This document shows, piece by piece, positions 58,037 through 64,000 of a stretch of DNA of 64,000 nt. The position numbers and the translations under genes were made by a program. Source of the stretch: Dipteris shenzhenensis (lineage: Eukaryota > Polypodiophyta > Polypodiopsida > Gleicheniales); NCBI GenBank assembly GCA_047967505.1, contig CM106539.1, one strand, 5' to 3'. The notes beneath the pieces are model-generated. The model did no database searches. It saw nothing but the letters and a program-made list of their open reading frames with translations, and was not told the DNA's origin. Each line of letters begins with the position of its first letter. The stretch's first letter is position 1.

Positions 58037-58649
58037 TCCCCCCGAGATAGCTCCCAACTTATTATCCCTTAAATTTTAAATCTTATGAACTCAATACCCC
58101 TTATGCATGTAGATTTAAGGGAGTTTCATAGATTAAGAAAACCATCCATTTGAACCTAGGTCGAGGATTTTCAATCCTTGGGTGCAATCCCTAATTATAA
58201 CCTATAAACCTAACACAAAGATTTGATGTGGTTTTATATTGAGCATAGGAGTCTAAGAGGAGTCTATGGACTTGTGACTTAAAACCATTGCAATTTTGAT
58301 CCCTCTAAGAAATTGTAAGGTTTAATGTTATCCTTGGTTGTAACTTCTGGCCTATGCTAATAAAATAGTAGGGGTAATAGATAGAAAAAATAAGGACCTA
58401 TTTTCGAGAGACATTGACTTCCAAGAGAGTTTTTCCTATGAAAAGTCACTCCCATATCTCGCAACAAACTTTTTCACCTAGTAGAGATAGTAGATTCCCT
58501 CTACAAAGGATCAAACCCATTATTGGACATCAAACAGTTGTGAGTTGCCTCAAATTGAGCTTCAACCTATTGTAAGTTGCACGTACCATGACAAAGAAGC
58601 TCATAAAATCTTTTATAAATATAGATTCATAAGCATGCACAAGTGACAT

Positions 58650-59010
58650 ATGATTGTGCTTGACAGCTTTTGGGCCCATAATTAATGCCATTATTCCATG
58701 TGATGAATTCATAAATATCAATTGTGGATGTGCGAAACTCATGATTAGTCTCTTGAGAGCTTGGGGGATAAGAGCATGTCACACATTTACTTGTTTGTAG
58801 AGGTATAGAAGATGGCTTCTCCACTTGTACTTCACACTAATTGGTATTAATATGATGGATTTTAGGGCCCACAATTAATGCCATTAATGAATTTTTAAAC
58901 ATTAGTTATGCATGTATGAAACTTGTGAATAGTCTTTTGAGAAAGCACATGTCGAACATGTACTTGTAAAGTAAAGGTGGATATGATAACTTCTCCAGTT
59001 TTACTTCATT
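58650..59010. repeat. 193-bp-period tandem duplication
   Basis: GGGCCCATAATTAATGCCATTA at 58672 and GGGCCCACAATTAATGCC at 58865, each followed by matching sequence (AACTCATGA / AACTTGTGA, AGTCTxTTGAGA, CTTCTCCA, TACTTCA). Confidence 0.88.
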
Positions 59011-59275
59011 ATGATATGTATGGCTATGATGTCAAGGAGGGAAGAAACAACGAAGTAGAGGTTGAGAAGACATCTTCTCTTCACTCGTGCTCTCTAACAT
59101 GAGTTTAGAAAGACAGTGTAGGAGGGTCATGACTCTTTGTAGGGTTTAAATTTTAATGTCTCAAATCGGCATGTTTAATAAAAAATAAAAAATAAAATTA
59201 GCATATCACTAAGTTCTCCCCAAAAGGGCAGGCTAAAAATTAATGTCTAGTTAATCGCAATGTAGTCGATTTTGA

Positions 59276-60590
59276 AATATATATATTTTTTGGGGTGAAA
59301 GTATCGACTTTATTAGATAAAAGAAAAAAGGGGAAAAAACAAATTACATTCCTTGACAGATCCGTTTTCTAATAGTTCTAAAACCATCTCTAAAGATGAA
59401 AAAGACAAAGGTTCCTTCTACCAAAGCCTTGCCATGGCTTTACAGGCTTCGTTCTTGTCGCCAAAAGAGGTCAAGATCCTTTGAATTTCCTCCATGTATA
59501 TTGGGATCGGCATTATCCCCTAAGGCAGCCTTTGGAATGCTCTTCCATTTCTAAATTTCCATATGATGGAGAGGATTACAGCCCTGAGTGGCTAGACTGA
59601 TTAGTGGGTCAGCTCATTGAACTTTCCTCTATCATCGAGGAGTGCAGTTCTCCAGTGAAACTTGATATGCAGCTCATTTCAGATAGTTTCTTCTCTACGG
59701 CCGACCACAGTTCTCTTGAAATAGAGCATTCCCACAGTAAGTGCATGTGTGTCTCTCTAAATCTACTATAGAGTGGGCATTTCGAGGGTATGCGAGGGTT
59801 CTATTTTGAGAGCCTCGCTCTAACTGGCAGCTTTCCTATCGCTATTCTCCATAACAACATGTTGAGTCTAAGTGATTGGGTAGCAGACCACACTCCTTTC
59901 AGTCTTGACAGCCATAGGGGCATGGAACTTCCATTGGCTCCCTGCCCTTGTTGGTCCCTTCACACTGCGGAAATCTTTGCATGTCAGTCGGTTAAGGGGT
60001 TTGCCACTGGAGCTGACGAAACCCTTGAATTCCCTTTCGTCTCTGAGCTGGTTGCTCATTGGCCAACTGGAGTTAATTCTTTGTATTGTGCTTTCAAGTA
60101 GCTGTTGTTCCCTGTTGCTGAGGCCAAATTCCTCAGCTATCTCTATTGCATCTTGGGTCCGAGATCTGCCTGTATACAGTGAATCCCTTCCTCGAGATAC
60201 TTCTCACTATTATGGGGTTTTCGTTTACTACTGCTATGCCAACAGAAAAAGCCCAGCCTGAAATCCATATAGATCTTCCTAGTGACGCATCCCCATAGAG
60301 ACTGCAGAGGCCAGTCCATTTAACTCCTCTTGTCTTTCCCTTCCAAGTCTGCACCAGTTTGGAGAGAACCTCTAATTGGGGGATTTTAACTTTCAAATCA
60401 GAAAGAACGATGTCCTGACATGGGGCAATTACATGGTTGGTGCGTTCAAGGTGATCATTTCTCTTGCTATTCTTGCCCAGGGCTTGGTTGCTCCCTAGCT
60501 GTGTTAATGTTTTGGAGCATCGTGTATCATTTTTGTCTTTGAAATGTTGGAAAAGAAGCTTTTTGTGGCCTACAAATTACAACCCATGAT
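59276..60590 (-). mobile_element. 5'-truncated LINE
   Basis: The minus strand carries the C-terminal part of a non-LTR reverse transcriptase (see the next entry) and ends with AATAAAGTCGATACTTTCA then CCCCAAAAAATATATATA, an A-rich 3' tail at the low-coordinate end. The 5' end stops near 60590 without the RT catalytic core or endonuclease, as usual for truncated LINE copies. Target duplications were not identified. Confidence 0.8.
59590..60580 (-). pseudogene. LINE ORF2 C-terminal region with zf-RVT motif
   Basis: The minus strand reads HKKLLFQHFKDKNDTR and continues open through WTGLCSLYGDASLGRSIWIS to CNRDS, a stop, then ELAEEFGLSNREL, INSSWPMSNQLRDEREF and WKFHAPMAVKTERSVVC. A shifted frame carries YSRFRETHMHLLWECSISRE then LWSAVEKKL. 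The last block matches the zinc-binding domain at the end of plant LINE reverse transcriptases (CPLC...E...HLLWEC..SR.LW), with the second Cys of the first pair replaced by Tyr or Ser. Several stops and frameshifts are present. Confidence 0.8.
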
Positions 60591-60719
60591 TAGATCGAAA
60601 AGGAGCTTTAGACGCTCTGGATTGTACAGTGTAGAGTGTTACACGTAACACAAGGAGCTACCAGTTCCAATATATCATTACAGGATTAAGGGCCTTTCAG
60701 GGCCAATGGGAACTTGGAA

Positions 60720-61460
60720 GGTCGACGCATGTCACGCATCCATCATCCCTGGACCCTGATGATCATGATCGATGATCGTCCAACTTACGCTTTGTCAGAA
60801 GTGTCCGTGGGCCGCCAGATTTGCATTATTTTAAGAACAGACTGCGAGTGCGGCCTGCAGACGAGTCTCGACTTTGAGCAGCCGCGCCACAATGCTACAT
60901 CACAAAAAGCTTTGCAATTTGTCACTTGGCCAACACGATGTCAATGAAGGGATACGTCACCCAACAGCAGAGTGGACGGTAGACCGTGGACAGGAGAGTT
61001 TTGAAGGAGTGGGCACCGGACTGCCGCCTCGTGCCTAAAATTATAACTTGCTGCCTGCTGCTCAGTGCCGCCGTCACGACGCTTCAAATTAATGGTTTTG
61101 TTTGGCTCGGAGCATGGTGACGAGCTGACAACGATATCCATCAACAGTGTCGGCGAGACTTGTGGCGATCGCCAATTCGCCATTGCGTATCATCAATTGC
61201 AATTTGCACCAAAGTGCTACCTTCAACTTTCAATGCTCCAACCTGGCTCCGAAGTGCGACATCGAGGGCTCCAAGTTCCAATGCATGGATGGTGGCATTG
61301 ATCGCTCGCCTCTGTCCTTTGTACACTGAGGAGTCAGGACTGTGCAGTGTGGACTAACTTGTTTGCTTCCATGACAGATAAGTAACCCGACCCGTCTACG
61401 ACAAGGTAGAGACCCACTCCGCTCCGCTGCGCTGGCTTTCAAAGTTGCAATCACGGATAG
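60720..61460. other. GC-richer, CpG-containing island, no gene recognised
   Basis: The composition stands out from the AT-rich flanks and resembles the exonic DNA of the bHLH gene. Overlapping frames on both strands (for example 60941-61183 and 61230-61454 minus, 61065-61301 plus) carry no recognised domain. It may be an untranslated exon, promoter or low-copy gene fragment. Confidence 0.4.
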
Positions 61461-62068
61461 GCTTTAATGGTTTCATTTCTCAATCTCAAACTTTCAGGAA
61501 TTTTAAGAAAATTTGAGAAAAACATATACATACATACCAAATTGCACTCACTCGCGCGAGCGCACACACAGATATTCAAGAATTTTAGTTGAAGCCAAAC
61601 TTCTAAAAACACACACATACAAAACACTAAAGATTAAAATATAAATAAATATCTTAAACTCTCTCTCTCTCTCTCTCTCCTCTACATACATACATATATA
61701 TATATATACATATACATACGTACATACATGTATGTATGTTCTCTCTCTCTCTCTCTCTCTCAGTGTCTCCCTCTATCCACTCTGCCAGATGGCAACAAAA
61801 TATCTAAAGTTCTAGTATATTGGGGTTGCATTTGTAGCTTCGAGTGCATATGATAGCTTGCAATAATTTTAGTAGACGCCACTTTGATCGAACATAGTTT
61901 CATAAAAGTAAAATCTATTTGGTATCACCTTAGAAATGGAGAAACTTTAATGCATTTTTGAACACATTCTTCATCTAGGAAAGCAGAGGATGGAATGATT
62001 TGGAAAGGCTAGGGATGCTTTTATTTAGGTAACATTGGCATCATTCTATGAACCCTTCATTTAACATT
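61461..62068. other. Microsatellite cluster, no gene
   Basis: CT runs at 61660-61680 and 61740-61761 flank a TACATA/TATA block. CA and CGCG runs lie at about 61552-61570. Confidence 0.7.
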
Positions 62069-62429
62069 TATGACTATTTTGGGCTCATACATTTTATGTA
62101 CTAGTGTTTTATGATTATGTTGTATTGAGTGTAGATGCCCACTTAGAGGCTCCACCCAGTCTGTGCATTTTTTCTGGTTCTTTTCGGTCTCATAGACCCT
62201 TTGGTCTTTCAAAGAATTTTCATGAACTTTCTTTCTTTCTTTCACTAAGAGATGCACATGCCTACTACACATGCATATGCAAGGCTAATAGCATGCACAC
62301 ATGCACAAACAAAAACATGCGTGTGCACTCATGCACATGCATGCATACACCCACGCATGTATGATGGTAGATAAACCTATGTTTGCATTGTCTAAGATCT
62401 ACTTTTTTTTTTGTTTCACCTTGCTTGTA

Positions 62430-62705
62430 CTAATCATAAAAAATCTCCCTGTCAAATGTGACATGCAAAAGCTGTCCCATGCGACCCATCATGATAACTT
62501 CTTTCTCACCTTCTATGTTTTTCCTTAAGTTATTGATATTGTAATGCAAGCTTTCATTGGGGGGATTCCAAAAGTGCCTAGATGGACCTATGGTGCTAGA
62601 AGAAGGGGTGGTTGTGTTGGTGGGAATGGTGGGGGCCATGTGAGGGGTGGGGAGTGGGGGTAGGTGGAGTAGAGATGGAGTGTTGAGGGGTAGAGTCCAT
62701 GGCAA
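62430..62705 (-). CDS. Hypothetical open frame in inverted-repeat arm B
   Basis: Counterpart of the arm A frame: a 91-residue stretch with the same Pro/Thr-rich start and NINNLRKNIEGEKEV core, stopping at FDREIFYD where arm A reads on with WYKQGE. Function unknown. Confidence 0.25.
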   Translation of the reverse strand: MPWTLPLNTPSLLHLPPLPTPHMAPTIPTNTTTPSSSTIGPSRHFWNPPNESLHYNINNLRKNIEGEKEVIMMGRMGQLLHVTFDREIFYD

Positions 62706-62894
62706 AGGTGTGATGGAGCCAGTGGCATCCTACATCTTAGGAGCATTTTCTCAACTAGAATGTGCTATCTCATCTATAAAGGTTGACCCCATGCAACATC
62801 CCCAACTTTTCCTATGATGACGTTGATCCTTTGCCGTCGACACTACCTCACTACGAAGAGCCTATCTCTCTCCACTAGGGAGAGGAGGCTTAGT

Positions 62895-63080
62895 ATATTA
62901 CTAGTGTTATAAAGCAAAGGGTTAAATCCCCTAACCCTAAATCTAAACGGGTTTGTATATATTCTACATTTTTAACTAAATCTAGTGTACAATTAGTCAT
63001 TTGTGGTGTGCTCTCTACTTGTGCCCTCTCACCTCATCTCCACTCTTCTCCTCTCCTCTCTCCATATTTTGTCAATGGAT
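62895..63080 (+). mobile_element. LTR relic of the 52.7-57.5 kb Copia family (arm B)
   Basis: Reverse-complement counterpart of 24880-25090, with the same truncation, as expected if the relic was present before the inverted duplication. Confidence 0.75.
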
Positions 63081-63461
63081 CCCATCTCTTCACACTTGCA
63101 ATGTCTTCACAATTTTCATAATCCCCTTTGATGCACTTAGTGCATAGTTTGTTGTTTTGAGGATTGGTTGTTTGAAAACCCCATATGTTGTGCAAGCTAT
63201 GAGTTCCTTTAGTGCTCACCAATTGTGCCTACTTCTCCTTTGCACTTCATTCACTTCACCTCATGGAATACTCATCGCTACACTATTAAATGTTGATTGT
63301 GTCCCTGTGGAGAGGTTGGTCATAAGCCATGTTACAGCATCATGGGCATCATTGAGCTTTACTTGAGGGAATGCTAATTAGTGTTTAAACAGATCTTATT
63401 CAATAACAACACCGCAACCATCATGTTGAATCTCTCGTGCCATGGCTAGACCCAAAGAATG

Positions 63462-63857
63462 TTGAGATATGGTGCCATGAGCACATATTAGAGCTAAGGT
63501 TTGGTATAGGAAAGAATTAAAGTAGCCACCCTAGGATGTGGACTACATGATGTGGAGATGTGGATTAAGGATATCCACAAGGAGAGATGTGGATCAGAGG
63601 ATCCCACAAGTGTTGACTATTCAAAGGGCTCTCTCTATATAAGAGCCCTATCATGTATTGTTGAATAGAGAAATGCACATATACTCAAGATTCTATTTAT
63701 GAGTCCAAGCTAATCTATCTGGGAACCTAATTGACTTGAGGTACATGTCATGAGCACTCTCTTCATCATGTTTGCACTTAGGTTGCATCCTCCTTAGATT
63801 AGTGTTTCATTAGGATATTGTCTCATGATTAGGGGAGCTCGATCTCTCGATTTTACA
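63462..63857 (+). mobile_element. Copia-type LTR, 396 bp (arm B)
   Basis: Begins TGTTGAGATATGGTGCC, has TATATAAG at 63636-63643, ends TTTTACA and is followed by the PBS TGGTATCAAAGC at 63858-63869. The internal region lies beyond the window. The 1.4 kb before the LTR is also shared with arm A, so the two are copies of one locus, not two independent insertions. Confidence 0.82.
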
Positions 63858-64000
63858 TGGTATCAAAGCTTAGGTCTAGCTCTCCTTTGATTAGTTGTAG
63901 GCATTCCTAAGGATTTTATGTTTTCTCCTAGGTTAATTTTAGTTTTAGGGATTAAGAGTTTAAGATTTTTTCTTGTGAGAGAAATTTCTACTCTTCCACC

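Larger units (their letters stand above)
62069..64000 (+). repeat. Arm B of the inverted duplication (cut by the window edge)
   Basis: Matches arm A in reverse orientation over its whole length, about 36 kb away, and continues to the last base of the window. It lacks the 170-bp block and one of the two short tandem units found in arm A. Confidence 0.93.

Overview
The window is nuclear DNA of a land plant, AT-rich and dominated by decayed transposable elements, microsatellites and local duplications. The evidence for a plant is an intron-containing bHLH transcription factor with a plant-style ACT-like tail, several Copia primer-binding sites of the initiator-Met tRNA type (TGGTATCAGAGC and variants), Gypsy, CACTA and LINE coding remnants, and CCCTAAA telomere-like motifs. 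The long intergenic spaces and many simple repeats suggest a repeat-rich genome (gymnosperm, fern, lycophyte or bryophyte are all possible). The sequence alone does not let me name the species. No rRNA, tRNA or CRISPR array was recognised.

Layout. 1-10 kb: repeat-derived DNA with short tandem duplications, an unrecognised broken coding stretch (3.75-4.37 kb, minus), a decayed Gypsy gag-protease-RT (5.0-7.5 kb, minus) and a Copia-type LTR end at 9.9 kb. 11.5-12.35 kb: an 800-bp compound microsatellite. 15.0-16.2 kb: a Gypsy gag pseudogene, then an LTR end with PBS. 20.9-22.05, 26.4-26.9 and 29.5-30.35 kb: three long purine/pyrimidine-asymmetric tracts built from related units. 22.95-23.4 kb: a CACTA tnp2 transposase remnant. 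24.0-26.15 kb and 62.07-64.0 kb: two arms of one inverted duplication, each carrying a 0.4-kb LTR with PBS and a relic of a second LTR family. 33.4-35.1 kb (minus): the only convincing host gene, a three-exon bHLH gene of 358 residues. Immediately upstream, 35.38-37.68 kb is a nearly identical tandem duplication with a 1150-bp period. 38.1-40.3 kb: four dispersed copies of a 100-bp repeat, two spliced-looking exons and a possible 991-bp inverted-repeat element. 43-46 kb: duplicated AT-rich DNA, a Copia integrase scrap and a duplicated TATA-box region. 47.27-48.15 kb: three tandem units, each folding into a long hairpin. 52.74-57.46 kb (minus): a Copia element with both LTRs, PBS and PPT, gag and protease, but with the rest of pol deleted. 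59.28-60.6 kb (minus): a 5'-truncated LINE. 60.72-61.46 kb: a GC-richer island with no recognised gene.

The genes do not form a pathway. The functional picture is one regulatory gene whose upstream region was recently duplicated, set in transposon wreckage. The recurring theme is local tandem duplication, with at least a dozen independent cases of 40-1150 bp. The most unusual structures are the triple hairpin array at 47.3-48.15 kb and the duplicated block upstream of the bHLH gene.
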